A DNA stretch of 64,000 nt from Candidula unifasciata. Lineage: Eukaryota; Mollusca; Gastropoda; Stylommatophora; Geomitridae. The notes beneath the pieces are model-generated. The model did no database searches, was not told the origin of the DNA, and saw nothing but the letters and a program-made list of their open reading frames with translations. The position numbers and the translations under genes were made by a program. Each line of letters opens with the position of its first letter. The first letter of the stretch is position 1. The stretch is taken from assembly GCA_905116865.2 (NCBI GenBank), contig CAJHNH020001986.1, positions 62,001 through 126,000 of the forward strand. The letters run 5' to 3'. Shown in pieces: positions 10,866 through 22,627 of the stretch.

Positions 10866-11084
10866 TTTTCAAGGCAGGAGTTTTAATAAGAATTAATGCG
10901 TTTTATGGTTCAGGTTTAACCTAGCCTTTGAAAACTGGCACCAGAAAGTTTACTGAGAAGTATAAGTGGTCAGTTTGATACTGAAATCATTCACTGAGCA
11001 CTGATGTGTTCAAAAATACAGCATGGCATTATCAATTTGCTTCATGGCAAGGGAAAAGGACTCTTACTGATCTCTATGCCAGAT

Positions 11085-11410
11085 CGCATTCAATTCTGGG
11101 TCTTCCGGTGTGAGCTCCTGGGTCTCATTTGGGGGGGGGGGGGGAGGAGACAAAGAACAGACCCACTGCCTCACTATCAAGCATGTCATAAAAGGCAGCT
11201 AATTAGAAACTTTCCGCCTGAAGTCAAAGTACATCTATCTGAGAGGTGAGAAACCAACAGTCTGCATAAAAAAATAAGCAAGATCTGTCAAATGGATGTG
11301 CACACAAAAGTAAAGTTCTTAAAGGAGACTAAAGTCCAGAAATGGATAAAGAACCATAATTTTCTTCCAGAGTTTACAACCAGTGAATACAAACAGGAAG
11401 ATAAAGAACA
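11085..11410 (-). mobile_element. SINE-2 copy
   Basis: Minus-strand copy of the family at 27122. Shared blocks are GACCCACTGCCTCACTATCA, AGCATGTCATAAAAGGC, TACATCTATCTGAGAGG, AACCAACAGTCTGCAT and CCAGAGTTTACAACCAGT. A poly-G run of 12 sits at 11132. Confidence 0.8.
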
Positions 11411-11539
11411 ATACCAGGGGTAGGGTTCTTTCAAAAGATTAATGTTCTTCTCTGGCTAATGTTTGAGCCAGCTTATTACTCACCCGGTACCTGAAGATAG
11501 TAAAATTAGCTGCTAATCAATGCATACTTGTAATTAAAG

Positions 11540-11800
11540 AACAACAAATGAGATGGTTTGGTAACCTGATGAGAATGCCCTGGTTTCAACTGCCACAAAG
11601 GGCCACGCTGAAGAAATATAATGAACACAGAGCAAGAGATGGAGAGCAAGAGATGGAGCGACAACATCAGGAGCAACCTAACAGAAATGAACACCAACTT
11701 GTACAATGCATGGAAAAAGTGCACAAACGATCCTTACATCTCCCCCAATGCCCCCCTGAGGTAAATTATGGAAGAGAAGAAGAAGAAGCAGAAGAATCAA
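11540..11800 (+). pseudogene. LINE reverse transcriptase C-terminal fragment
   Basis: The plus frame opens RWFGNLMRMP, the usual 'GH[VL]xRM' motif after the RT thumb, then degrades into RARDGEQEMERQHQEQ. It has no catalytic motifs and ends in a GAAGAA-rich stretch. Confidence 0.55.
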
Positions 11801-11999
11801 TGCATGATGAGTTCCTTGGCAACAAAAAAAGTTAAAAACTGGCAACAACAAGTATTTTGAGATTTAAAGGCAGCTAGTGCAACACATTTTTAAAAAAAAG
11901 CATCCATGTTTAAAATGACAGAATGACATTTTGAATATCCCAAATGGTAACAGTAGATTTAATTTTCTTTTTAAATACAGAATTAAGTTGCATTCTGCA

Positions 12000-12155
12000 G
12001 AATTACACTGAATATTGAATGCTTAATAAAGAATCAACATCACAGGACTCAGGACACTCCCATAAGCGCTCCATCCCCATTTTCAGCAGCAAGCCAAAGT
12101 CTCAAATCCGATGGTACCAGTGACTGTCTGATTGTAGATCCATCTCGCCTTTCCC
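12000..12155 (-). pseudogene. LINE-H 3' end fragment
   Basis: The minus strand carries the conserved 3' terminus of the RNase H LINE family. It runs from the fragment read as SD LRLLLKMG...W...C to the stop and the AATATTCAGT-like tail, matching copies at 27475, 29935 and 52205. Confidence 0.75.
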
Positions 12156-12539
12156 TTGAGTGTTAAGCATTGGCCATATCCCCTGACAAGAATTACATTG
12201 CATTCTTTATCTCTGTTATTTTTCTCTTTCAATCTGTGTGCCTATCTCTTTCTGTCACTCTCTACCTCTTTTTTTTACATTTATCCTACCTGTTGTGACA
12301 CTATATTCCAGTATTTCCTCACCCATGTGCTGGTCAATGAATTTTAGAAGGTTTTTCCCTGATGCCCGTAGCAAGTTTCCTTTGTGTTGTGGCCTCTTTT
12401 GAACAAGTTCATTATCCCATAGTAATTTTAACATTTGTCTGGGAGACGTTATTTTTGCAGCTTCGATGGATTTTTTAAATTAACAATCAGGGGACAAAAG
12501 ATGTGGAATAAGAAAACAAATATCGCAGACAACATAATC

Positions 12540-12960
12540 AGTGTATGTGTCTTTCTCTGTCTCCCTGATTTTGTGTGCACATGCCTGTTTGTGTATATGC
12601 TTTTCTGTCTCTCTATCTGTGTGTATGTTTGTGTGTTTCTAAGGGTGTATTTGTGTATATGCTTTTCTGTCTCTCTACCTGTGTGTATGTTTTGTGTGTT
12701 TCTATGGGTGTATTTGTGTATATGCTTTTCTGTCTCTCTACCTGTTTGTGTGTTTCTAAGGGTGTATGTGCGTATATGCTTTTCTGTCTCTCTACCTGTG
12801 TGTATGTGTGTTTGAGTATATGTATATCTATGTGTGTATATCCGTATGCATGTGTGTATGTGTCTATCTGCGGGTGTATGTCAGTGAGTCAGAGAATATA
12901 TATCTATGTCTGTGCATGCAGATTGTGTGCTGTACGGTTTGTGTGTGTGGGCGTGCCTGT
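12540..12960. repeat. TG-rich minisatellite (about 50-65-bp units)
   Basis: ATGCTTTTCTGTCTCTCTA recurs at 12597, 12659, 12723 and 12776 with GTGTGTATGTTTGTGTG between, then degenerates to TGTATATCTATGTG. Overlapping Cys/Val-rich ORFs are low-complexity artefacts. Confidence 0.9.
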
Positions 12961-13009
12961 ACATGCATCTACTTCCACATTTTCTTAAAAGAAACACCCC
13001 TATTTAGTT

Positions 13010-13290
13010 GCCGTGTATGTTAAACTCACGAGGAAGCAATGGGTCTATTACTTTTCCTCCGAAAGGGGGCCCCATACTCGGCATAAGGAGTGGCTCCTAT
13101 CAAATTACATGCACCATAAAAGAAGCAGGAAACCAACAGTCTGCATACAAATAAACCAGATCCGTAAAATGGATGTGCAGACAGAAACAAGACTCAAGCC
13201 CAGAAGTAGATTAACAAGCAGAACTCAGTAATGTGCCCTGAGTGCCCTGACTTCAAATTCTTCTTCTCAAACTCCATGAGGTGTGGCATG
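13010..13290 (-). mobile_element. SINE-2 copy
   Basis: AAACCAACAGTCTGCATACA, AAATGGATGTGCAGACAG and AAGGAGTGGCTCCTATCAAA match the minus-strand copies at 11085 and 23340. Confidence 0.7.
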
Positions 13291-13403
13291 GGCCTTTATA
13301 TCTATCCAAAGTCTCACAGTCATATGTCATGTCCAATCATGTTGTGACACAGACTTAGGGAATATTCAAACAAAATACTGCAAGCTAAGGGAGGTGTATT
13401 TAC

Positions 13404-13507
13404 CGTATGATTCTGAGCTATTGTAGCAAGCATATTCTCCAGGGTCCAGAGAGGAGTGTCACAGTTTCTGTAATCGCCAAAAGTCCAGGCTCCATCAGCT
13501 GGATCAG
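13404..13507 (-). CDS. SMPD1: Acid sphingomyelinase exon 4
   Basis: The exon is 104 bp between an AACAG acceptor and an ACG|GTAAAT donor. It begins with two bases that complete a split Ala codon and ends in phase 0. It encodes ADPADGAWTFGDYRNCD then PLWTLENMLATIAQNHT. The family equivalent is the GYWGEYSKCDLPLRTLE region between the first and second metal motifs. An NHT sequon is at the end. Confidence 0.93.
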
Positions 13508-14091
13508 CTGTTTGTTTTTTGGGAAAAAGACACATAAAAACAACAACATGACACTCAGGATCACATGAGTTGCTTGTGATAGTTAGTCAGTCAGTAGACA
13601 GATCATCCTTCTTGCATATCAAACCATTTAGAACATAAGTATTCAGATCCCCTTAGTAAATCCAGCAGCGGGTAGGGGCTGATGACACCAATTCTGGGTT
13701 GGTTCCTCATTCGTCTTTAGCTTCCAGCATAGTTCTCTTGTCTGACCACACTCTTTTTTCCCCAAACCACACATAACGACTTGAGCACGCATACAAAAGT
13801 GTATCTGTTTACTAATCATTAATGGTCAGTCATGTTGATCATGTTTACAACTGCATCATATCACTGCCCCAAACCTTATATCTTACCAGAAATAACACAA
13901 AATGCCCTTCACTGTTCTATTTTAAAACTGGTGTAACATATCAGTTCCTGCATAAGAGGTAGACAGTTATACAAGTAGAATGACAACATCTTGCTTCACA
14001 CACCCATCACTAATTCTGTTATGTTTTTAACATATTTCAAAGCGATGTTTTCGTGATTTTTCATAGCCAGTAACTCTCCTGTGAACATCTG

Positions 14092-14310
14092 TAAGGAGCC
14101 GTGGTAGTATAGACGTTAGATTTCCATCTGCTGGCCTGAAGGTCCTGGGTTTGAATCCACAAGAGTAAAAAAAAAAAAAAAACAACCTTTCCCATGCAAA
14201 AATCAGCCTAAAATAGGTACCAGAAATGTCCTGGAAAGTAAAGGCAGTCAGTGTGATGCTGACGACTTCACTAACCTAGGGCTGAATAGTTTATAAAAAA
14301 TTAGAGTACT
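14092..14310 (+). mobile_element. SINE-3 copy with clear tRNA-like head
   Basis: GAGCCGTGGTAGTATAGACG resembles an A-box region and GGTCCTGGGTTTGAATCC a B-box. An A-run follows, then AAAATCAGCCTAAAATAGG and GGAAAGTAAAGGCAGTCAGT in the body. It has no acceptor stem or CCA logic, so I call it a SINE and not a tRNA gene. Confidence 0.75.
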
Positions 14311-14639
14311 GCATGAGATCCCAGAACATCTGTAGTAAAACCTCCTAGAGCTGAAAGAGTTAACTCATCAATGAACAGATCTATATGAAGAGATCCTTAA
14401 TATAAAATGAAGAAAATTTAAGACCCCCGCCCCCCTAAAGATTTAACATCTACAGCATTCATTACAAGTCAATATCAGCTCTGTTTCTCTCCTCGTCCAG
14501 CAAAGAGTCTCCAAAGTGATGGTACCCGCTGTCTTTCGTCTTGCCTTTTCCCATGAGCCTCCTGTGGAGCCCACAGCCCGCATACATTCCAAGCTGAATC
14601 ATTCTCTTCAGATACAGGTTTCAGTATCTTCCATTCGAC

Positions 14640-14815
14640 TTGTTACCGGTTCAGTTGGTTTATCCAACAGATCAACATCACGGCACAAGGGTAGTAACCT
14701 ATAAGTGCCCTGTTCTACTACTAACTCAAGCCTGAGTCCTAAAAATTTCAGTGCAGTGCATGAACTCCGTAGCTCCGGCGAGGATCCTGTTATTGTAAAG
14801 TGCTGGTGAAGGTTT
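14640..14815 (-). mobile_element. SINE-1 3' fragment
   Basis: CAACATCACGGCACAAGGGT, AAGTGCCCTGTTCTACTAC, AACTCAAGCCTGAGTCC and CCGGCGAGGATCCTG are the shared 3' half of the SINE-1 family (compare 41530, 60170). Confidence 0.8.
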
Positions 14816-15117
14816 CCCCCCCTGAGAACATCCTGTTACCGGATAACCAGACAGCATTGCAACAGAGGAGACCCAGCCAGCATAATTTCAGACAAACATG
14901 GGAGGTAAGTAGAGCAGAACCATGACTATCAAAAGAATCACTCAATGAAATCATAACAAGATCTAGTACCACAATTATAACCAAATCTTCCTCAACACAC
15001 AGGTGAGAGATCGTCTTTACCTTGTACAGTTGCAGCACACCCCCCACCCCACCTCCAAGTGGGGCCAGTCACCAGACTTTTGATACAAGGAAGAAACAGA
15101 CTCCAACACAGACTTAC

Positions 15118-15241
15118 CCAATGCACCCAGGCCTTCCCTACAGCACAGTGGTTCTCCACACTTAGCATTACTCCCAGGCTTGTAGTCACGGTCAAAGTGC
15201 AAGTCTGTCAAGTGTAGAACTCGTAGAGTGGGAGACCCTTG
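15118..15241 (-). CDS. SMPD1: Acid sphingomyelinase exon 3: first metal-binding motif
   Basis: The exon is 124 bp (41 codons plus one base) between a TTTGCAG acceptor and a TTGG|GTAAGT donor. It encodes PTLRVLHLTDLHFDRDY, which carries the DxH metal ligands matching Asp206 and His208 of human SMPD1. NAKCGEPLCCREG follows, a cysteine cluster typical of the acid sphingomyelinase family. The first base of a split Gly/Ala codon is at the 3' end, and it joins exon 4 to give Ala. Confidence 0.95.
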
Positions 15242-15299
15242 CTGCAAAGAAACCTTCAGTAAACTACTGCTGTACAGAGATTTGCGTGTGAGCTGGTGA

Positions 15300-15475
15300 A
15301 ATACCTTATGTAATATTCTATATTGAGTTGAGTCAAAATTGACATCACAGCACTCAGGACATTCCCAGTACCGGTCATAGACTGGTTATTTGTCCGTTTT
15401 GCCTTTTCTCTGAGCACAGTGAACCGGCCAGACACTCTGGTCACACCCAGGTGTATCATTCTCTCCAGGCCATAC
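15300..15475 (-). pseudogene. LINE-H 3' end fragment
   Basis: The minus strand reads MIHLGVTRVSGRFTVLREKA then NNQSMTGTGN, equivalent to the GVT-GR-TLRGKARR-YNQTVTGT block of the other LINE-H 3' ends, and ends in the family tail. Confidence 0.8.
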
Positions 15476-15674
15476 AAAACACATTTTTGCTTCCAAATTC
15501 ATTACTTGTTCTCAAAAGGCTTTGACCACATCTGCATTATCATGTATCCATTCATCACCCAGTGGGGCACATCCAGTCAACATCTGCCTGTGCATTCCCC
15601 ATATAATTCTACCTGTGTATAGTAAACTTATCATGCCTGATTACTTCTATCAATGAAAAACTGTATTCCTGGAG

Positions 15675-15890
15675 GCAACTGTTGGCTTTGGCGCCTCTAG
15701 CAATTACCATATGCATTTACTGTGTGTGTGCATATTTCTGGATTGTTCCTGGATTAATTGTTTGTTCAGCAGTTTTTCAAATAGGACAGTGAGGGACATT
15801 TCATTTGATTTTCACTGGCACAGGAATGGAGCAAGTATGGGGAAACCCTGTTGCAGTGAGGGTGAAACCTCAGCTAAGACTAAGACACTT
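15675..15890 (+). repeat. Dispersed repeat R300 copy
   Basis: GGCTTTGGCGCCTCTAGCAA, ATGCATTTACTGTGTG, CATATTTCTGGATTG and CACTGGCACAGGAATGGAGC are shared with 30362-30620 and partly with 49580-49770. I recognise no coding content. Confidence 0.75.
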
Positions 15891-16009
15891 CATCGTCAAC
15901 TTCATCAGACTTGCCAGCTGGCTTACACATTTATATCTCTTCACATATCTTGGCCCATCGTGTTCTACATCAGCTCTTTTGATAGTATACACCCAATGCT
16001 AGCATTTTA

Positions 16010-16330
16010 ACTCTTTCTTCTGCTTCTTCTCCACGTTCACTGGCTTGTCCTGTTCCAGAAACTGAGTGTTGTGTGCACACCCTTTTTCCAGGTAGGATAT
16101 CTGCATGCAGACTGTTGGCTCCTTGCCTCTCAGGCAGATGTACTTTGACTTCAAAGAGAGCTCCCATTTAGTCGACTCTTATGACATGCTTTTGGGCAAG
16201 CAGTGGGGCTGTTCTTGTTTTCCCCACAAGGGGACCCTGGAACCCACATGGGCAAGCAGTGGGACAGTTCTTGTTTTCCCCACAAGGGGACCCACATGGG
16301 GAGACAGTGGGTCTATACAGAAGGAACAAT
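16010..16330 (+). mobile_element. SINE-2 copy with short internal duplication
   Basis: It contains CTGCATGCAGACTGTTGGC, CAGGCAGATGTACTTTGAC and TTTAGTCGACTCTTATGACA. Near the end, GGCAAGCAGTGGGGCTGTTC...CCCCACAAGGGGACC is tandemly repeated (about 16195 and 16250). Confidence 0.8.
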
Positions 16331-16574
16331 TTTACTAGACTAGATTATCATAACAGAAAAATAGGGCAAAAGAAAGTAAGGTATGTACGTATGCGATGTA
16401 CAAAGTAATCATACACATACGATGCATTGCTTAGAGGTGAAAGAGTTAAACTGCTGTAGTCAGATGGACCGACCCAATCAAAACACGGGGGCAGGGAAGT
16501 GGGCCTAAACCTTGTTTAAACTCTTAATAATAATAATGATAATCTGCCAGCAGCTAGTGTGTACTACATACATG

Positions 16575-16720
16575 AGAACTGCAGGTTACAAGTCAAAGGG
16601 CAGACCAAGAAAGAGATGGGTGGAGGGAGTCAAAGAGACATGACAGAAACACAATGTAACATTAACACAAGCTATACAACTATCAAATGACAGGAAACAA
16701 CATCTAACTCCTCTCAGAGT
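16575..16720 (+). pseudogene. LINE C-terminal fragment
   Basis: The plus frame reads SKGRPRKRWVEGVKET, stop, then QKHNVTLTQAIQLSNDRKQ. This is the GRPRKRWxD signature found near the C-terminus of many non-LTR polyproteins. Confidence 0.65.
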
Positions 16721-16979
16721 TTTAAAGCATAAACAGTAGGGTAAACAAGAGAAGAAGACCTAAACAGTCTTGGAAGACATTTTGCATTGATAAAGACACT
16801 GGACGGAACTTTGGTTGTATTTATGCATGATTTTTTCCTATGCACGTTTTTTCCCCTTTATCACCATGGGGGAGAAAACCAATCCAAACGGACAAAAAAG
16901 CAGAATTAACTGGGTTCACAATCTAAAGTCTTCACCAGCACTTGACAATAATGGATAATAATACAGTTACAAAAAAGAA

Positions 16980-17130
16980 TATATAGCATCATTTAGTTCT
17001 ACCATGAGGCCTGCTGTATAATCTCTGAGAAATTTTTCAGCTGAGCAAAGGACTCACAAACGGCTAAAAAAAAATGCCCGGGTTGGTTCTGCAACGTCAT
17101 GCAAAGGATAAGCAGCTTGCTCTTCCTCTG
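16980..17130 (+). mobile_element. SINE-5 3' fragment
   Basis: CCCGGGTTGGTTCTGCAACG and TCATGCAAAGGATAAGCAGC match the ends of the copies at 37795 and 62800. Confidence 0.55.
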
Positions 17131-17159
17131 AGTATAGCGAGTGGGCCAGAAAATCTGTC

Positions 17160-17470
17160 TTCTTCTTCTTCTTCTGCCCTTTTAACCCTCAATGGAGCAT
17201 AGGCCATCACTTCAAGCAACTCACGCCAAATCACATGCAGCTCTCCCCACCTTCTAACTTCACTCTCCAGCTCCTTTCTTTATGTGTTTTAGTCGTCCTT
17301 TATTTCTATGCTCCTGTGGGTTCCAGTGCAAAGACATTCTAGTTATTCTGTTCTCAGGATTTCTCAACGCCTATACTATCTAACGTCAGCATATTTGCTT
17401 CACCTCTTAGTCGCCAGGAACTTGTTTGGCTCTCTCCCAAAGCCCTACAATGGTAGAGGAAGTTCATGCG
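17160..17470 (-). pseudogene. LINE C-terminal fragment (LINE-K family)
   Basis: Minus-strand copy of the terminus at 30640-31340. Shared blocks: GCTCCTGTGGGTTCCAGTGC, AGACATTCTAGTTATTCTG, CTCTCCCAAAGCCCTACA and CTCAATGGAGCATAGGCC. Confidence 0.8.
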
Positions 17471-17548
17471 TCTTTGATGGAGTAAAAAACTGTACAGGCA
17501 TTAAAGAGTGCTATTAACTGTGTCAAGATATTCTTTTCTTGCTCTTAC

Positions 17549-17710
17549 CTTAGGAGGGGTAGGTTGAACAGGTGGTGGTTGTGGAGTAGCCGGGAAGGTG
17601 ACATTCCAGTCGTTGAGGGGATTGTAAGGTGTGCCACAGTCATCAAACATCCTCCCACACAGCTCTTCAGGGGTTATCACCAGCTCCTTCAGGACTGTCA
17701 GAACCTCGGG
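17549..17710 (-). CDS. SMPD1: Acid sphingomyelinase exon 2: end of saposin-B domain and Pro-rich linker
   Basis: The exon encodes 54 codons, phase 0 at both ends, between a CTAG acceptor and an AAG|GTAAGA donor. It begins PEVLTVLKELVITPEELCG and supplies the last two saposin-domain cysteines (ELCG, DDCGT). A WNVTFP segment follows, with an N-glycosylation sequon. It ends with the proline-rich linker PATPQPPPVQPTPPK, which joins the saposin and catalytic domains in this family. It is separated from exon 1 by a 23-kb intron. Confidence 0.93.
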
Positions 17711-17784
17711 CTAGAAAAACAAAAGTTCAAAAAGAACATAATGAAGCAATGTTTTCAGGTCAACTACATTTCTTATATAATGTA

Positions 17785-18055
17785 GAAACTAAAACAATTA
17801 CTAAAAAAATACAAACTTCCATTAAATGGTGCCTGCTTAAAATAGAGTGAATTAGGTTAAAGTTAGTTGCGTATGTTTAGTAGTTTGCCACTGGTTTTTG
17901 AGGAAATTAAGTAGTAATATAGAGTTTAAGGATAGAACTAAACAAATTGCAATGAATTAAGTGATGAGGAAAAGACAGTGGTGTTGGATAAGACACATGT
18001 TGGGGGGAAAAAAAACTAGAAACTATTTTCATTGGAGGTCAAAGGAATAATTGCA
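17785..18055 (+). pseudogene. LINE-K fragment
   Basis: The plus strand resembles 30955-31150 with indels: AATGGTGCCTGCTTAAAATA, GATGAGGAAAAGACAGTGG and GTTGGATAAGACACATGTTG. No frame is intact. Confidence 0.6.
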
Positions 18056-18439
18056 GACGACAACAACAATACAGAAAAGAAAAGAAAACTAACAGTGAAA
18101 CAGGCGGGTGTTGGGAAGAAATATGGGGCGGACAGCATGCAAAAACAGCAGAGAGGACATGGTGCGTGTTGATTTAGGGCCTTTGCTCCAGTGGGGCAAT
18201 TAGGGCCTATGCCCCGGTAGGGGATTTTAAAAAAAAGGGTGGGGAGGGTGCTATGGGAATAATGTGTTACTTTAACTCGCTCCATTCGACGACTTTATAA
18301 CGTTAAGCATTATAATGTCGGCTTTAGAGAGTTAATTTTTAGCGGTGACCAAAAGTTTAAGATCGTCCAGTAGTTTATTAATAATGCAGTATCCTTGCAG
18401 AGTATTGCATCAAATGCCATTTTAGGGCAAATTATATCA

Positions 18440-18835
18440 GATCACCGTCTGCCTCGAGTGCTGGAGGTGCCGGGTTCAGGACCCCGGTGAAGGCTGGGAT
18501 TTTTTCACGTGTACTTCTAGTAAGATCGGACGCCTGTATGTATTGATGCGCACGTATAAAAATCCCTTGGCAGTGTGAAATCGAAAAGATTAGCCTAACG
18601 GCGCTGCCCGGGCAAAATTTTGAGTTTAAAAAGCTACCTAAAGTATTATAGGAACCTCGCTGATGCTACGGAGTTCGTGCACTTTGCTGAGATTCTTCAG
18701 AAGCCAGAGTCAGAAGTAGAACAGAGCATATGTGTTACTACCTTGTGTCATTATGTTGGTTCGTTATTTAAACCTAATCCTCAAGTCTTTTGCCTCATAA
18801 TTACAAAATAAACTGTATCTTGCTAGTTTTAGAAC
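18440..18835 (+). mobile_element. SINE-1 copy
   Basis: It runs from CCTCGAGTGCTGGAGGTGCC through TTTTTTCACGTGTACTTCTAG, AAATCCCTTGGCAGTGTGA, GGCGCTGCCCGGGCAAAAT, AAGCTACC... to the 3' end TTGGTTCGTTATTTAAACC. It is full length apart from the extreme head; the B-box has decayed (GGTTCAGGACC). Confidence 0.85.
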
Positions 18836-19331
18836 CGTTTGGTTGCTTCAAGTGTATTTTCTCTGAATTGTATTCTGGCAAGAACATGGACAAAAACACT
18901 TTGAGCCACCCAAAGAGCTTGAAATAGTAACACTTCGTGAAGGGCAAACAGAACGTGATATTTCTAATCGGACAGACTGTCGCATGACGTTGGTTCACAA
19001 AGCGATCATCACGTACCCGTTGGATAGTATTTTTTTTTAACCGAAAGAGAAAAGACAGATGAGAAGGTTACATTAGTGATCTTGTTTGGTTTGTCAAATT
19101 CACCATAGCGTGTTTCAAAAGTCGTGACACACTAACAATATCTCGAAAATTCATACACGAACCAACAGGAATCTGTGCATATGGCCCTAGATTTCCCATT
19201 TCCTTATGATTTTATAATTTATAATTGCAAACGTGTTCCTTTCTTAAAACGGTGAATTTCTCTGACCCTTGCTTGACTAATAATTTGTGTACCCTAAAAA
19301 AAAAAAAAAAAAAAATTAAAAAAATAATAAA

Positions 19332-19450
<119 letters not shown>

Positions 19451-19824
19451 TAACTGACAAACGCGTGTAGATAACTTACACCGAACGGTTGCCGAGTTTC
19501 AGATTTTTAAACTGGGCACGACGTTTGGGACGGACTATAGCGATTAAAAAATATATACTGCATACACATGTTTGAACTGGAAAAAAAAATGAATGAAAAG
19601 AAAAAGTACCAAAAAAAAAAAAGATCGCGGTTTGCTTGGATAAAAAAAATAAAAAAAAAATAAAGAAATAAAGAAAAGAAAAGAAAATAGAAATTACAGT
19701 TGTACTGAAAAAAATAAAAAAAAAAAAAAAAAAAATAGCGATTAAAAAATATAACTTCAGAGATAAAATTATTTAAACAGGCGTCATCGACCCCGTGAAC
19801 TTTTAGACTTGACTCAAATTGAAG

Positions 19825-19975
19825 GAAGGAAAGGCGGCAGTTGCAGATGGTATCCAAGGAGAAGTTAAGGCCAATAAACACATCAACGGGATTGCTACAC
19901 AACTTATTTAGTAAGGTCTCGGAGACCAAAGAAATACCAGCAGACTGGAGAGAAGGATGGCAATGACGCGTTATG
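19825..19975 (+). pseudogene. LINE reverse transcriptase fragment
   Basis: Plus frames read KAAVADGIQGEVKAN and, after a shift, LFSKVSETKEIPADWREG. This is the KAPGPDGI...W-x-x-ExxPxDW region upstream of RT motif A. Confidence 0.75.
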
Positions 19976-20699
19976 TGATGCCCAGTCACCGAATGACCAC
20001 CTCATTCTCAATCCCCCAGATCTCGCATTCACGCGTGACTCACCCAATTCTGTCTTTTCACCATATCGCCGTGAAACCCATGCTATCAGGAACTTACTCA
20101 ATTCTGCAAGTCATACCCTGACGTTATCCCTATTTATATCATATAACATCTCTCCTCCCCTTAAACAAAACAAATATGCAATATTTATTTTTTCCTAACC
20201 CTATATAAACACTCATATAAGAATATATTGCCTTGCCTCACTCTTATTCCTTTAATGTTAGCTTTAAACTGAAATTCTACCATGAGTTTTCTGACTTCAA
20301 CCACAGCTGTAGCATCTCTTGTTATTCCCCTTAACGGTTCTTGGCAGTATGTTAATGAATCATCTTTCTAAAGCGTTCCTCAAACAACGCTGACGACCAT
20401 ATAGGCTCTGTGACATACTTATCAAGTCCTGAAGTCAGTCTTCCTAACATGACTGAACAACACCTCAAAGCGTTCCTCAACAACGCGAAAGTCCAAAAAT
20501 GGCTCAAAAACAAGACATAAGCCACACAGTTCCTGTTGACAGTTTCTTCGAATTGATTGCTGACTTCTTGGTATTTGTCATTTACCATGGTTTATAACAA
20601 AATCTTTGCCAGAATGTTCCCCATTTTAGCATTGTGATAACTTCATTCTATACGTTTGCAACATATACTAATTATTTACAATTTACAACTAAATGCCAA

Positions 20700-20895
20700 A
20701 GCATGACTGACTGACTGACTTTCTACCCCACAAGCGATAAACAAAGTGCCACCATGTGGGTGAGGATCGCCGTGGAGAGGTCCCAGAAACCGCGTTCAGG
20801 CAATTGGCGATATTTATGGGCTGCCTTTTTGCGGCACCTGGCAAAAGCCAGGGTAGGGCTTCCAATAATGAAGAGTAAAAATTGCATCCTAATAA
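20700..20895 (-). mobile_element. Element B copy (about 200-bp SINE-like)
   Basis: Sense is defined on the minus strand: it starts at GATGCAATTTTT, passes GCCCTACCCTGGCTTTTGCC, ACGCGGTTTCTGGGACCTC and CACATGGTGGCACTTTGT and ends GTGGGGTAGAAA(GTCA)n. Here the tail is (GTCA)3-4. Confidence 0.85.
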
Positions 20896-21169
20896 CAATG
20901 AAAATGGATATCAACTTTAACTAACATTTCAAATTCCCAGTTAATAAAATTTATGTTGCAACATTATGTGTCTGTTGTTTTATTATCAACTCTTATACAC
21001 AATTTGCATCATCAGTTTCTCATCATCACATCATACAACGTTTACTTTCATTAAATATTAAATTGTTATTAACAACACGTTTATTGAACTTCTGTTAGTA
21101 GTGTTAACCTGTTAACAACAGTTATCTCCCTTTTCCCCCTTTGTGTCCCCTTTTGATTATTTCCCTTTG

Positions 21170-21915
21170 ATTTTTTTTATAACCTGGACATAATAACTGG
21201 AAAGTGGTTATAAAACCCTTTAACATGCATGATGTCAAATTTAAACTGTTGTAATAATAATGCCCAACGGTAAACCCTAGCGTTTTTATTAGCATCTATG
21301 TTCTGCAGTTTCACTAATGCAAGATTATCTATAATAATCGTAAATTCTTTTCCGATTAGGAATTTCTGAAATATTTTATAAACTGATCACAATATTTGTT
21401 CGAAATTGTTATTTTTATCGGTTTTCCCTGATCCCAGTTTAATTTCGTTGGCTGCCTGTTTACTAATACTCCGAATAACTGACAAGGTAATGTTGCAAAA
21501 TTTCTAACACATTTAATGCAATAACTAGCGATTACTGTTAACAATGTCATAATTAGCTTTAATAGCAACTGCACTATTAAATTTACTTGCACTTTATAGT
21601 TTGTTGATAGGCCAGCTGTATTTATTGAACATTTATCTGCTGGCAGATCAGCTGTATCAAAACATTGTTTTAGTGTTACATTTTTTTTTCTGCTTTTGGC
21701 ACAATCTCTTTCTAGTGTTCTCATCATCTGCAGTTACTGGTATTTGTTCTTTATCCATATTTACTGAGTGCTCTTGCATTTGTTGCTTTTTTGTTGCACT
21801 TCTTGTGACTGCTACGACATTTTCTGTCTCATCCTGATTCAAATTCTCACTTTCAATTGTCCTCACTACATTTGTCTCTTGGCTATGCGTGGATATCATT
21901 AACTCTTCTGCCATC
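21170..21915 (-). pseudogene. Ty3/Gypsy LTR-retrotransposon relic
   Basis: Minus-strand reading 21914-21657 gives a charged Gag-Pol-linker-like segment with VVAVTRSATKKQQMQ. About 21350-21180 encodes a Gypsy-type RNase H end: GKEFTIIIDNLALVKLQNID then RVYRWALLLQQFKFDIMHVK, matching the usual TDHKPL...RWxLxLQxFxFxIxxxxG pattern with D-N-L replacing D-H-K. Only a few hundred bases separate the two, so most of Pol is deleted. I could not delimit LTRs. Confidence 0.7.
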
Positions 21916-22112
21916 TCGGCTAGGTTTTCTTTCTCCCACTGTTTTATTTAATGATCTGTCATCTCCTTAAGCCCTGGTTTGTTACCAATGATAATTTCTG
22001 CACATGGCGAACTCAATATAGTCATGCCCATCTTCTTAGTCCTATCCTAAATTTTTATATTCCACCTCCGAATGTTCTACGTCTAACAACTCTATCAATC
22101 ATGTCCTCTGGT

Positions 22113-22117
<5 letters not shown>

Positions 22118-22174
<57 letters not shown>

Positions 22175-22268
22175 CACTATTGTCTGTCTTTCACATGAAC
22201 AAACATCCTATTCTTCTAGTATTACTACTTCTTTCTATAAGTGCCTATTAATACAATATCTGTTTGTT

Positions 22269-22345
<77 letters not shown>
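22118..22345. repeat. Two (AT)n microsatellites
   Basis: AT runs at about 22122-22172 and 22272-22343. Both are followed by ACACTATTGTCTG, so this is a local duplication of an AT repeat plus flank. Confidence 0.93.
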
Positions 22346-22349
<4 letters not shown>

Positions 22350-22627
22350 CTATTGTCTGGAAAGACAGAAATGTGTCAACAGCCATTTATCCATAAAACC
22401 AGCCACATGTCCATCTACACCCAAAACCACCCATTTATTCACGCACCGACTCACAGAGATACACCCAGACGATATACCAACCGCCCCCCCCCCCCCCACT
22501 CTCTCTTTTTTTCTCTTCAACGTACCTTACTCACGTAACGGCTTGCCCCCTCTTCGTTTATTCATTTACTGACTCGACCAATGTATGTCTAACTATCTAC
22601 TTATGTTTGTGTTTGTTTTTCTGATCT

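Noticed and set aside
14092..14165. tRNA gene (also 43062, 56638 and the reversed heads at 50040, 50930, 62700)
   Set aside because: They have pol III boxes but no proper cloverleaf, and the same heads recur on SINE bodies.
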